64,000 nucleotides of DNA from positions 61,501,702 to 61,565,701 of the forward strand of contig OZ020307.1 of the NCBI GenBank assembly GCA_963971305.1, written 5' to 3'. A program made the translations under genes and the position numbers. Each line of letters opens with the position of its first letter. Within the stretch, counting starts at the first letter, position 1. The notes beneath the pieces were generated by a model. That model saw only the letters and a list, made by a program, of their open reading frames with translations, searched no databases and had not been told where the DNA came from. Source of the DNA: Arcuatula senhousia. Its lineage: Eukaryota; Mollusca; Bivalvia; Mytilida; Mytilidae. Positions 46,726 to 58,390 of the stretch are shown here, in pieces.

Positions 46726-48278
46726 AGCTCACCTGGACCGAAGGTCCATGTGAGCTATTGCCATCACTTGGCGTCCGTCGTCGTCCGTTTTCCGTCGTCC
46801 GTCGTCGTCCGTTTTCCGTCGTCCGTCGTCCGTCGTCGTTAACATTTTTCAAACGTTAACTCCTCTAACACCAAAAGTCCAATGGCTTTTAAATTTGGCA
46901 CATTTGTTAATAAGCAAAGGTAGTATAAAACTAGCGTGGGGATTTTTGATTCGTTGAAAAACATGGCCGCCATGGCTAAAAATAGAACAAAGGGGTCAAA
47001 TTACAGCTTTTTGCAAATAACTCAAAAACGGTAACAGATATCAAAATTCTGGCATGGATAAAAGTGATCAGCACCTCAAGATCTACCTGCCCTGAAATTT
47101 TCAAGAAGATCCAACAACTGATGTAGGAGTTATTGCCCTTTTTCTGGATTTTTTCAAAATTTTTCACTTATTTAGCCCTATATCTTGAAAACTATACAAG
47201 ATATTTTAAAAATTCAAATTGCATATGATTAAGCACATCAAGATCTACATTTCATGTAATTAGGTCAAAGCTGTAGAACCATTTCTTTTAGGAGTTATGG
47301 CCCTTAAAGTGTCAAAATTTACCATTTTTCATTACTTTTACCCTGAATTTCAAAGATTAACTTGTCTGACACCATACATCCAACTTCAACCAAACTTGAC
47401 ACAGTTGTTTAATAGCATTAATGCTACAATTCTATTGTGTGGATTTTTGATTTGTCAAAAAATATGGCCTCCATGGCTTAAAATAGAACATAGGGGTCAA
47501 ATTACAGTTTTTTGCAAATAACTCAAAAACGGTAACAGATATCAAAATTTTGATGGGAGACAAAAGTAATTAGCATCTCAAGATCTACATGCTCTGAAAT
47601 TTTCAAGAAGATCCAACAAACGACATAGGAGTTATTGCCCTTTTTCTGGATTTTTTCAAAATTTTTCACTTATTTAGCCCTATATCTTGAAAACTATACA
47701 AGATATTTCAAAAATTCAAATTGCATATGATTAAGCACATCAAGATCTACAATTCATGTAATTAGGTCAAAGCTGTAGAACCATTTCTTTTAGGAGTTAT
47801 GGCCCTTAAAGCGTCAATATTTACCATTGTTCATTACTTTTCCCCTGACTAGTCTGAAATGGTAAGGCCAACTGCATCTTTACATGGCACACTGTTTGAT
47901 AGCTTATATGCTACAACTCTATTGTTCAGATTTTTGATTCGTAAAAAAACATGGCCACCATGGCTAAAAATAGAACATAGGGGCAAATTTCATTTTTTTG
48001 CTAATAACTGGTGTCAGATATCAAAATTGTGCAAGAATCAAAAGTGATCAGCATATTTTAAAGATCTACCTGTCCTGAAATTTTGGATAAGATCTGAAGA
48101 GTTATTGTTCTTTTTCCTAATTTTTGCCAAATTTGCACTTGTTAAGCCCAATATTTTGAAAACTAACCACGATATTTCATAAATTTAAATCACATATGGT
48201 TAAGCACAATAATATCTACAAATATATGTATCTGTATAGTTCAGGTGAGCGATTCAGGCTCTTGGGAGCCTCTTGTTA
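46726..48278 (+). mobile_element. AGCTCACCTGG element, most complete copy
   Basis: Opens with a terminal hairpin (46726-46756: AGCTCACCTGGACC, loop GAA, GGTCCATGTGAGCT), then a (CGTCGTCCGTC)n run to 46840. The core is about three units of some 500 bp, each with 'tgcaaataactcaaaaacgg', 'ttagccctatatcttgaaaac' and 'ttaggagttatggccctta'. It ends 'ttcaggtgagcgattcaggct' and 'ttgggagcctcttgtta' at about 48278. No coding. Truncated or split copies are at 1, 21711, 26500 and 42985. Confidence 0.8.
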
Positions 48279-48784
48279 GTTTTTTCTTCTGTTCACTGAA
48301 TATAGTTAACGATCAGACGACATAATTTTTTGATACTGAGAATTCAAGATTAGGGTAGATAACCCTTATAAATCAATGGGGTGTTTAAGACAGTCACATT
48401 ATTTCACAGAAATAAAGCTTCTTGCTTATCAAGGGAGAAAATGTTGAAACACCTTTTAGTTCAGTGAATAATAAGCATAATATCTTGTCTAAGAAAAATT
48501 CTACGAATGTAAATTCTTTTTTAATTTATCAAAATAAATGTAATACAATGTATTTAAAAAAACAATTAAAACATGTCACCAGCTTAAATTTTTGTCTACA
48601 TTACAAACCTTTGTTATTTTGGGGTCAGTTTTCAAATGAATTATCTCCCTTGTTTATTAATTAATTTTATTGTGATAAAGTTCTAATAAATGAAACTTTT
48701 TAACAAAAGTTGCTTATATTTATTGATATTTACACTTGCTTTTTGCATTTCTAGCTGTTGGTCGCATGAAATTATCACTGACCT
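48279..48784. other. Unassigned AT-rich DNA
   Basis: Nothing recognised. An open frame from 48690 starts with a signal-peptide-like hydrophobic run but reads straight into the terminal inverted repeat of the next element, so I do not call a gene. Confidence 0.4.
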
Positions 48785-50462
48785 GGCCCTGTCACACTAT
48801 AACGCTTTAGCCAACGTGTGTCGACGTCTTATATTTATTTTTTATACGTTTGACGTTGCATATATTTTGTATAAGGTTTGAACACCTTACAAATACAATA
48901 GAAAATAAAAAGATGTGGAATAAGTGTACGCGACACAGCCCACAATTAAACGGCAATTTAGAAAACGATAGTCTACCGCTCGTCTAGCGTCAATCTTAAG
49001 ACCATGACAGAGCGCGCAGAGCGTCATTTTAACGAAATAGTAAAGCATCAAGCCCCGAATTCGAAACCTTAAAATGTTAACTCAAACCTGAAAAATATCT
49101 ATTTACAAAAAAACAAAAAAAACAAAACAAAAAACAATGAACAAGCAAAAACAAATGCGAACCCTTAAATAAAACAATGGTAACCGTAGATGGTATGGAA
49201 GGATAAGTAGTTCTTGCAAATTGTAATACATACTTCGTGCTGTTGGTGAACATTTTAGGGTAAAACATTATTCAAATACACAGACAGACTAACATCAATA
49301 CTCATTTGAAGTAACGTGTATTTTTTAAAGAAATATTCAGCACTCGCGCGTTCTTCTCTATTTAGGCCATCCGCCGTGCTGTCGGCACAGGGACTTGCTC
49401 CCCTCTATCAATATTTTGATAGAAAATAAAACGAAAAAAATCGGCCATTTCTTATATACTCATTTAAGATTTTGAGAATTTGTTAAGAAGCGTATTCGTT
49501 GTTCTCAATATATCAGGGACATAAGATTAATTGTATTGCTCACAACCGTTTGAGTAACGTATGCATTCAGAGAGGCAAACTCTATATGCCTGAGCTTGCC
49601 GAGTGTTGCTGTGAAATAAGCAGGACATACAAAAAGAACAAATAAATGTTCATGTACAGCATAGTGACAAAAGTTCGATTATTTCATTTTGTATGTATGA
49701 ATTCATAATTTTCAAAAAATGTATTGTAAAAGGTTTCTTATTATGATTAAAAAAAACTTCACTGAAAATTTGCAACATATGTTAAGTACATTTGATTTTC
49801 ATAATTATTCCATTCTTATCCTTGTACTGCACCTGGTCGATATCCTCGGTGCTGAATTTGGCTTCCCTGTTTGAACTTTTAGCTTTGAGTACTGTTCATT
49901 CAATACTTTCGGTCTTTGACCTTCCAATGCTGCTGATGAGAGGTTACTCTTTGGAATAACGATATACAGCATAACCAAATTAACCGTTTTATGCCTGTTT
50001 TGGTATTGTATTTTGCACATTGTTAAAAAACAATAGAAAATTACTTTCTCAAATAGGAAAATTGTGTCATAGTTTATATCTTTGCTTTAATTTTTAAAAG
50101 CAAAATCTTAAATAAACGAAATCAAAATATTAAATTTATCATATTTTTTAAAATTCTTTAAGATTAATGTTAAAATAAAAAGAACAGAATCCCTGGGTCT
50201 ACTCACATAGAGCAACAATATAAGTTGGAAGAACGTTATGTTTTTGTAATGCAATCGCCACATATGCGTTAGGCAATCATCAAGTACGCCTGACAAACGC
50301 TAAATACAATCGTGCGTTGCAGGTAGTTAGTCCGACGTCTTGGGTTCGACAGAGATATTTTTAAAATCAATTTATAACAGCGACTGCCAACGTGTTCCAA
50401 AGTTTAAGAAAAATTGTTCGAACGTTCGGCGCACGTTGGCTTACACGTTATAGTGTGACAGG
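48785..50462. mobile_element. TIR element (CCTGTCACACTATAACG), about 1.7 kb
   Basis: Left end CCTGTCACACTATAACGCTT, then TAGCCAACGTG. Right end CACGTTGGCTTACACGTTAT, then AGTGTGACAGG (50432-50462). These are inverted over about 31 bp with few mismatches. The inside holds a 'gtggaataagtgtacgcgacacagccc' repeat (48912-48950) and a GATGAGAGGTTACTC repeat (49918-50020). No transposase frame, so it is non-autonomous, and probably built up by nested insertion. Confidence 0.7.
49918..50020 (+). repeat. Short dispersed repeat (GATGAGAGGTTACTC family)
   Basis: Same phrase order as 8795-8930: TTCCAATGCTGCTGATGAGA, then 'atatacagcataaccaaattaacc' and 'gttttggtattgtattttgc'. Nested in the CCTGTCACAC element. 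Confidence 0.75.
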
Positions 50463-52300
50463 AACTTTAACACTTACTTTTTTTTTAGATGTTTACGCCT
50501 AAATAAAATCTTAATATATATAAATGTTATATACCTACTTTCACACCTTTAAGAACCAAGAACAGCTTGTACGCTTGCATAAGTAAACTTTTTTTGCTTC
50601 AGCAATAACAGGTGTTCATATTTTAGAAAGTGTGCATCTTTTAACACGTTTTGTTTTTGGCCTAAAAATTATTTTGTTTCAAATACTGCTGATTAGAGAA
50701 TAATCCTTAAAAATGTGCATATATAGCATAAGGGGCCGACCATTTAACTTGAGGGGGCAAGTTTTTTTTCTTCAAAAAATATTTGGAAACTGATTTTGGT
50801 GAAAAAAATTATTTTGGCAGCAGAGGTGAAGAAAAAAAAATTCCAAAGAAGGATTTCTGCCATATGAAATAATACTAGTAGAGTAAAAGATATTCTGTCT
50901 CTTCACCTTAAATATGATTTTTTTTCGCCCTCTGAGCTGAACAAAAATTTCTTACCAGAATAAAAAACTAAGGCACCCCTTCAATGTAGAATGGTTCGTT
51001 CCTAAGGCTATTACAGTGTTATTGACACACATCGTGATATATTGTAATTTGAAATAATTGCTAATAAACACATTTTTGAAAATTATTTAATTGCATTTGC
51101 ATTGAAAGAAAATTCTTAAATGCAATAAAAGTCCAGTCGTCAGTGTCCGACATGCATATGTTCAGAAGTTTCTATCTAGAGTGGCACAAGTCCGGTACCT
51201 TTGGCGGTGTTTGAACTTTTTGGGTAGAGTACGTCTCTTTTTGACTCATTTGGTGTCGGCCTTCCAATTATTTTGTTTCGAATGCCGCTGGTGAGAAGTT
51301 ATGCATAAACAGAAAGGCAAGTTCACATCAATTTGCACATACTAGTATCAGTACAGGGATATTTCTCACATGACTCAGACAGACACAATGTAAATGAAGT
51401 TAAAATGTTATCATGATATTGGTAATTATTCATATTATTCATTCATGTAGAGCGCTTGTAAATGATCGATCTGTACTAATGATAATGCAACTGAATACCA
51501 AATATGGATTGTGTACCATAACTGATAAATGACGAATTTCAAATGGTCATTACACACCATAGAAATAGAAAACTGCAATGGTACTGACTTGATACGGTCT
51601 ATTCAGAATGTTTGATTGAACCAAGCGTTTCAGTCTCTCTTTTTATTCGCTATTTTTTTTGTAATTAAGAGCACGATTTTGAATATATCGGTGCAACAAT
51701 TCATTAAATCAATCATGAACTATTTCTTCTAAACAATTTTGAATTGTTATAATAATGAAATTTCGGGTTCGTGCTTCCTCTTATAGTCCTTGAATAAATA
51801 ATCAATTGATAGAATTTAAGCGACGTATAAAACTATTTGTATCAAGAAAAAAAAAGCTACTAGTAAATTTAATAATCCTCAATATAACAAAGTTTAATGC
51901 CTGACAGAGAGCCTTTTGGATGTATTATTTAAGATTATAAGGACAAAGGGCCACCGTTGCTAATTGATAAACGAACAGTTATATTCAATTTCCATGATAT
52001 TTAATTAAAAGGAAGAAAATATTCAACCTAAATCCATATCAAAGCTATTAGCGCCTATCTTTGCAGACTGTTTGGTGATAGAGTTTATCGTTTTATACTA
52101 GACACAGCCACCCCTAGTACTATACGACGAGTTCACGTAAAAATGGTTTAAGTAAATATTTGTGTTTCGATACGTAAATCACAAAAATAGAAAACCGATA
52201 CAAATCAGTATCCAAACTTGTGACTACTTGTTTTCTTTTTTCTTTATCGACAAAGACATACTCTGTTTTAAGTGCCTTCCCAAAACCAACTTTACATGTT
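50463..52300. other. Unassigned, with one TIR repeat
   Basis: 50731-51007 is a repeat with roughly inverted ends (GGGGCCGACCATTTAACTTG at the left; 'gtagaatggttcgttcctaag' at the right) of a type common in bivalves. Fragments of the GATGAGAGGTTA repeat are at 50690 and 51285. No gene recognised in the rest. Confidence 0.45.
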
Positions 52301-52387
52301 TACGTGAATCTTGGTACGGTTTTGATTATTACGTGAATCTTGGTACGGTTTTGATTATTACGTGAATCTTGGTACGGTTTTGATTAT
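52301..52387 (+). repeat. 29-bp tandem repeat, three exact copies
   Basis: TACGTGAATCTTGGTACGGT followed by TTTGATTAT, repeated exactly three times. The identity suggests a recent event. Non-coding in context. Confidence 0.9.
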
Positions 52388-53000
52388 TTCTCGTGAACGC
52401 CTTCAGGTGAGGCTTACCAGGTGATAGAACATTAGTTAAACTAATACAAAATGATGCAAATAGAACGCCCAAATATGTTACTAGTATTTTGTTTCGTCTT
52501 GGAAGGAAGATCTAGGCACCAGTTAATGACATTAGCTGCCCCTTAACCCTAAAATAATTACATGTTCATCTTTTCAAACTGGCACTGGGTGCTTCAGGTG
52601 AGCCTTAAGTAGACGGACAGTGCATGAGAAATTCCTGGCATCTACTCTCGGTCATCATTCGGTATCGCGAGATTTTGTCTCTTGAAGGAATCGACAACGG
52701 CGGCAAAGTATACAAAGCTGCTCGTATAAGGAGGAGGCGACGAACTCGTGATGGAGCAGAAACTAGTTTACCCGAAAGTTGATTTATTTCACTCAATATT
52801 AAAGTTTTTTGAAAAAAAAATAAAGAAAATAAAACTGTCTCACAAAATGATTGCCTTTGCTCTGTAGAATGGAAAAAAAGTACACGAAATTTAAAGCTTG
52901 ACCAGTTTCGAAAATTGACAAAAGGCACCGTATACTTTTTGGGGTTATAAAAAATGTTATTTCTTATACAAATATGTATTAAACTACGCCAAAATGACGC
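52388..53000. other. Unassigned DNA
   Basis: No recognised gene or repeat. 'ttcaggtgag' phrases at 52404 and 52593 are too short to classify. A 107-codon minus-strand open frame (52605-52928) shows no motif. Confidence 0.35.
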
Positions 53001-53246
53001 TTTAAGGGGGTACAGAACATCTAAGGGAGATAACTCTTAAATATCATTTGAATGTTTAAGTCAAGCACATTTATTTAAAGAATTCAAGCTTCTTTGTGAT
53101 CAAAATATTTAAATGTTAAAACTCCATTATGTTCAATGAAAATTTTCAAAAGAAATTTAATTTACTATTGTGCATATTTTTGCAAATTTTCAGGAAAATT
53201 AAACGACACAATTTTATTTTAGCCAAAGTGTTGGGTACCCCCTTAA
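53001..53246. mobile_element. Small MITE (TTAAGGGGGTAC ends)
   Basis: TTAAGGGGGTAC at 53001 and GTACCCCCTTAA at 53235-53246 are a perfect 12-bp terminal inverted repeat enclosing 246 bp of AT-rich non-coding DNA. Confidence 0.75.
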
Positions 53247-54160
53247 GTATGTCATTATTTTCAAATACAAGTTGTCACTTCTTGACAGATAATATGAAAT
53301 GAAAAGTTATTAGAATGTGTTATAAAACTTCATGTCTTCCAAATGAAAAAAATGCTGTTTTTGCTCGTGAAGAATGCGGCGACGATTTATCTCGCTCGTG
53401 AAGTAGCAAGCGTGGCCAGTAAAAGATGGCCTCAAAATAGTTAGATCAAACAGTTAATCTGCAGTAAATCGACCATTAAGTAGGCCAAAAAAAGTAATGT
53501 CGTATTAAATAAACTTATAGATACAAATGTACGGTCATTTCAGTAACCTTACGAGCATATGTGCTCAATCTCTTATAAATTAGATACAATACTGACCAAA
53601 ACTTTGAAAAAGGTTTTAGAAAAAATATATAAATATTTGAAAAAAATGAAATATGATTCATTAAATGAACGTTTCTTCAAAATATGAAGCCAAACATTCA
53701 TTAACATATTATATATTGTAATAGTGCTTGCTATAGTATAATTATTATTTTCTTCATTGCATCAGGGAAATGTCAATTAGGGGAATGATTGACTAGACCC
53801 TTTTACTGCCTGATCGCTCATCACAATTTAATATGGAATCAGTTACTCTGGCCTGACACGAGTTTTGTTGATGAAAGATTCATAAACAATCCAAATAAAA
53901 CAATGACGATCAAAGGTAAGTTAGATATTACATCATTCCGATTTTTTATTGTGAGGGAATTTTCCAATCATGATCTTTATATAAATGGAAATGTTGTCAA
54001 TAAATGTTTTAACAAATGTGAAAACAATCAATGGGAATGAAAATCTGTGTAAAATTGTATTAAGTAGAGTTGAACATTGTGTTTGATTCAATTGATGGCT
54101 CTGGTAGGCTCAGTACATATCTTCGTTAGGTCGAAAGGTGTCGGGATTTTATCCCTCTTT
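53247..54160. other. Unassigned AT-rich DNA
   Basis: No gene or repeat that I recognise. The open frame at 53789-54040 has no family features. Confidence 0.4.
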
Positions 54161-54165
54161 TCCTT

Positions 54166-54708
54166 CTAATGTGGTGCAGATACTAGTATATGGACTGTAC
54201 CATCGATGTATGTCGTCATGTGGTATTGTTTCCCTATCATATAAGGACTCCTGGATTTCACTGGTGTTTTTCCCGTGACACTCGTGTACTCTTCATCCGG
54301 AATCCTGTACTTTGTTGGTGTGAGTAGTTTCACCTCGTGAGGATCATACATGTTAGTTACAACATCTTTTTTATCTTACCGCGCCGCACATTGACTCTAA
54401 CAAAATATTGATAGAGCGGAGCAAGTCTGTGGTCTGGTGATGGCTGTACTCCTGTTAACTTCAACAACGGCTGTCCAAGTTGCCTTAAACCTCTGCTTAC
54501 TTTCAGCACTGTGCCTTCTTGTTGAAGGTGACTGGTACTTCTTTTTCGGGGCCCGGTCGGTGGTTGGCTTTGCAGCACTCTCGACCTTTGGTGTCCAGGT
54601 AAGTCTCACTTCGGTGCGATCGGGAGATGTGTAGAAGGTCCACTTCGTCTCTTTTCCTTCCAGACCAGAAGCTTTGATCAAGACAAACAGTTCTGCAAGG
54701 AGTTCCAT
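54166..54708 (-). pseudogene. Decayed ORF with basic KKK..SPSTRR segment, probably mobile-element derived
   Basis: Minus-strand frame from Met at 54708 gives MELLAELFVLIKASGLEGKE, then VRLTWTPKV, then a basic stretch RAPKKKYQSPSTRR followed by W and a shift of frame. A second frame continues LYQYFVRVNVRRGKIK, and a third, from 54351, reads MYDPHEVKLLTPTKYRIPDE. The combination of L-x-W-x, a KKK-rich segment and SPSTRR is one I have seen in ORFs of multicopy invertebrate elements. The local base composition is more GC-rich than the flanks. Function is not assigned; breaks between frames indicate decay. Confidence 0.4.
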
Positions 54709-56004
54709 GCTGAGTATCTGAATGTGATGTATGCTAGTCGGAGATCGAATTATTGAAGTGATGAGTCGTATTCTAATTCGATATGCTTGAATATTTTTAC
54801 ATCAGACGATAGATGTCACTGATAACAAGCGTTCTCACGAAAGTTGTTCTATGTTCCGTTTTTGTCAAGTTCTGACTTGAACCGTCATCTTTGATGTATT
54901 TTGTTTTCAAACCCAATGTTTTATAAGCATTAGTGCGTAGTTTGCTGTTTGAACCTGTTTGGCGGCTTCAAAAGTCATCAAAGAGATTTTTGTTCGAATG
55001 CGTTTTGAAGTTACACGGTTAATCGTCCTTAGCTTTGATGGCTGAAGGTCGTCAGGTAGTAATTCTGTTCTTCTCTTAATGCATAATTTATACCCCCATT
55101 GAAAGGGATGTTATGTAGTAGAATCCATATCGTTTATTAACCACTTAACTGATGGTTTATAATTTATACCAGAATGTTCGAAAACGACATTGATCGATCC
55201 GCAAAATCAAATGATTATGCAACTGAAAAAAGAGATGCAAACACATTCCGCATTTTTCGAATGCTTTTTAGTTTGACACCCATACAGAATGAAAATCTGA
55301 GGTACAATGCCCTTGAAAATGCACTTTAATACAATCTTCAGAGAAGATTAAGACAGCAAGCGGATTAAACTAGTTTTCATATGTAAACGAACATTGTATT
55401 CTTTAAAATAAGTTCTCAATAAATATAAAGACGTGTTCTTGAATACCAATAACCTCACCACCCATAAATGTCAGGACGAAAGTCTTTAGATACTTTATCA
55501 CTACTCAAAAGAAATTTCCATAAGCCACAATTAGTAAACTGAGGCATTGTCAACGAACAAATGTTACATAAACCTGACAATAGAACAGTCAAACGGTCTT
55601 ATTTTCTACTGACAAAAGATCTATATCACATTTGTAAATAAAAACAAATAATGTCACAGGCTTTAGATTGGTTTATACTATCTTTGTATCTTTGCTTTAT
55701 TGTGTTACAACTTTCCCCATTAGGCTTGATGTGTATTACTCGGAGACTGGCTATTTGATAGAACGAAGCGATATCAATGTAAGTAAACTTGTACTATAAT
55801 TTGTCATAGCTAGTTATAAGAAGCCTCATACCATGTGTTGGTTTCTGATTTCCCGAAATTGATGAAGTCTAGCTAAGTCATAGACAGAATGGCCACAGTC
55901 CAATTAGTTTTTATTGGGTTTTGTTTTAGTACTAAAAAGTATATTTCTGGTTATTCATCTCTTACCTTACAAAATCGTGTTCTAATACTTTCCAATGTTT
56001 GATT
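54709..56004. other. Unassigned DNA
   Basis: I see no supported gene, RNA or repeat between the decayed ORF and the short repeat at 56005. Confidence 0.4.
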
Positions 56005-56105
56005 CCAAAAATGCTGCTGATGAAAGGTTACTCCTTCAAATATTGATATACAGCATAACCAAATTAACCGTTTTTATAACCGTTTTGGTATTTGTATTTT
56101 CAAAG
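56005..56105 (+). repeat. Short dispersed repeat (GATGAAAGGTTACTCC family)
   Basis: Third good copy: AAATGCTGCTGATGAAAGGT, then 'atatacagcataaccaaattaaccg' and 'ccgttttggtatttgtattttc'. Confidence 0.75.
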
Positions 56106-56387
56106 TCGGTCTGTATTTTGTTTCTTTTACTTCCAGTTTTGTGTTAGCACCAGGCTTTAAGATTAAAATGAAAGAGATGATGGTTTGGCACAATGAAATT
56201 TGGTTCAAAGAGCGTTATTTTTTTCATTTTTAGCCAAGTCAGGACCATTGCCGTCTACATTTTATGTAAATACCTTATTTTGTTATCTATCAATTCGTTG
56301 GGCAAGATCGGGACTTCCATTAAAATGATTTTGTTGTTTCCTTAATTATTCATCTTAAATGTTTTCATCAGTTCGATAGACAGTTAT

Positions 56388-57806
56388 TACCCCTTCACAT
56401 ATACGATATTCCCTTACGAGTTGTTACGATTTTCAAAATGTATAGTTTTACGAATGGCACAGGATACGATTACGGCAAAACCGTAACAATAAGAAATTCT
56501 TATTGTTACGGCAAAGACGAAAACCGGGAACGGATGACGGGACAGAGACCGAAACATTTACGACCGTAACAATAAGAATTTTCTTATTATTACGGCACTT
56601 ATTATTACGGCAGATCTCGCGTTGGAGATTTGCCAAACATAAGATGTTTTATAATTTACTTCTTCCGCAACTTTTTAACATTTTATGCTTAATAGGATAC
56701 TTAAAACAAATAGTGTAGAAGTATCGCTTTTTCTTATTGATGGCAAAATCGTTACCGAAAAACATAACTCAAACTGAGGCAAGTGACTTGCCAACAAAAA
56801 TCTTTGACAAATGACAAGAACATTTACATAAGTCGAGTAAAGCGGTTTTACCCCGAAGGATGGAAGGGACTCAAAATGCGTGTTGATCTAAGGAAAAAAG
56901 CAGAATTGAACCACTGCACAGTTTGTTTCACGCATGTCCACACATTGGCATCCATAGTCTGAGAGAATGCCTTGAATGGTTTTACCCGGAATAAAATAAA
57001 ACCCGAAAACCACATATTGGTTGTGTCGCATGATGTGCCACAAGTTATCAAAATTACTTTGAGTTAAATTTAGATTGTTAGAATTTTTCGCCTTTGCCCA
57101 CTTGTATTATATTAAATTAGAAATGTTTTCACATCGTCACAATATCGATTTGCTGAATTATAAGTGCCGTAATAATAAGAATATTCTTATTGTTACGGTC
57201 GTAAATGATTCGGTCTTCGTCCCGTCATCCGTTCCCGATTTTCGTCTTTGCCGTAACAATAAGAATTTCTTATTGTTACGGTTTTGTCAAAATTTGCCGT
57301 AACCGTATCCTGTGCCTTTACGAATTCTTGAGAGATTTTCTTCCAACCTTTTACGATCAATTTCCGAGTTGTCACGATTTCCTTCGTTGTGCGGGAATTT
57401 TATGAACTCTCGTTCAGCGACGATACGAATTTTATTTACGGCGTCTATACGAGTGAATTGCGATATTGAAAAGGATATCGTAACTAATTCGCAAACAACT
57501 CGTAAAGGAAGTCCTTTGCCAGGTCTTCCCGAGTTAGTTACGAGTAAAGGCGAGTCATTTACGATCTCTACGAGTTCTTTACGATGTGTTTACGAGTAAA
57601 ATTGTGACATTGTTGCTTTTTCAACTCGTAAAAGTCTTGCAAGGATTTTTCCTCGTATAACTTTCACGAGTTCTTACGATACCCACGAGCTAAAAAAAGA
57701 CCTGTTTACGAATAACAAAGAGTGCTTTACGAGTCTGCGATCGAATTGAAAACTCGTAAGAACTCGTGTAAGGAAATCTCGTATACCCGGTATGTGAATG
57801 GGGTAT
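56388..57806. mobile_element. Palindrome-rich foldback element, 1.4 kb
   Basis: Outer ends are inverted: TTACCCCTTCACATATACGA at about 56388 and, reversed, ATACCCCATTCACATACCGG ending near 57806. An inner pair of about 190 bp (56440-56640 and 57160-57340) is inverted, each with CCGTAACAATAAGAA a TTCTTATTGTTACGG (15-bp arms, one central base). A second palindrome is CCGTAACAATAAGAA..TTCTTATTATTACGG. The 57340-57790 part is dense in ACGAG / CTCGT. No coding frame; the frames seen repeat in mirror image and are by-products. Confidence 0.8.
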
Positions 57807-58390
57807 AAACGACGTGCATTTTAAAATTGTTCGCTCAAAACTTAAATTTTTATCATTTTTTAATTGCTTGTTTATGTCTATGAATTGAGTTATATTATTT
57901 TTGAACTTTTCCTCTTTTCTGAAGATTCAATGTGCCATTCATTGTACATGTTAAAAGTTTGCGAGTGTGACCTCATTGAGCCTTCTCTTATTGAGCTCAA
58001 AAAAGGGTTTTTAACGTTCATACCAGTGCATGTTATACTGATAAAGCTTACAAAAATGTAATATCCAGAGTCTAGCGTCGAACAGGTTTTATTATATTTT
58101 GAATGCTACATTTACATTAAAGAGTAACTTGAAATTTGATTTATGACATTATCGACAATGTTATATTATATTTGATGACATTTTGCTCCCTGGAGGATCA
58201 ACCATAACGCTTGTAAAATTATCAACATCGCATAACGTTCTGTGAAAAAATATATATATATATTCGTGGGCGGGAAGCCATGGCATGGCCGCTTATGATA
58301 TTGGCCAGGATTTACATACGTGTCAGTTTATTTCGAATTTCCGAAAGACTTAGAGTTCTTCGGTTGTCCGACTGTTCGTTAGCTCTTTTT
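57807..58390. other. Unassigned AT-rich DNA
   Basis: Nothing recognised apart from an (AT)n run at about 58249-58263. Confidence 0.4.

Noticed and set aside
48690..48881. Open frame with a signal-peptide-like start (MKLFNKSCLYLLIFTLAF)
   Set aside because: It reads into the terminal inverted repeat of the CCTGTCACAC element within about 30 codons and stops. No homologous features are visible.
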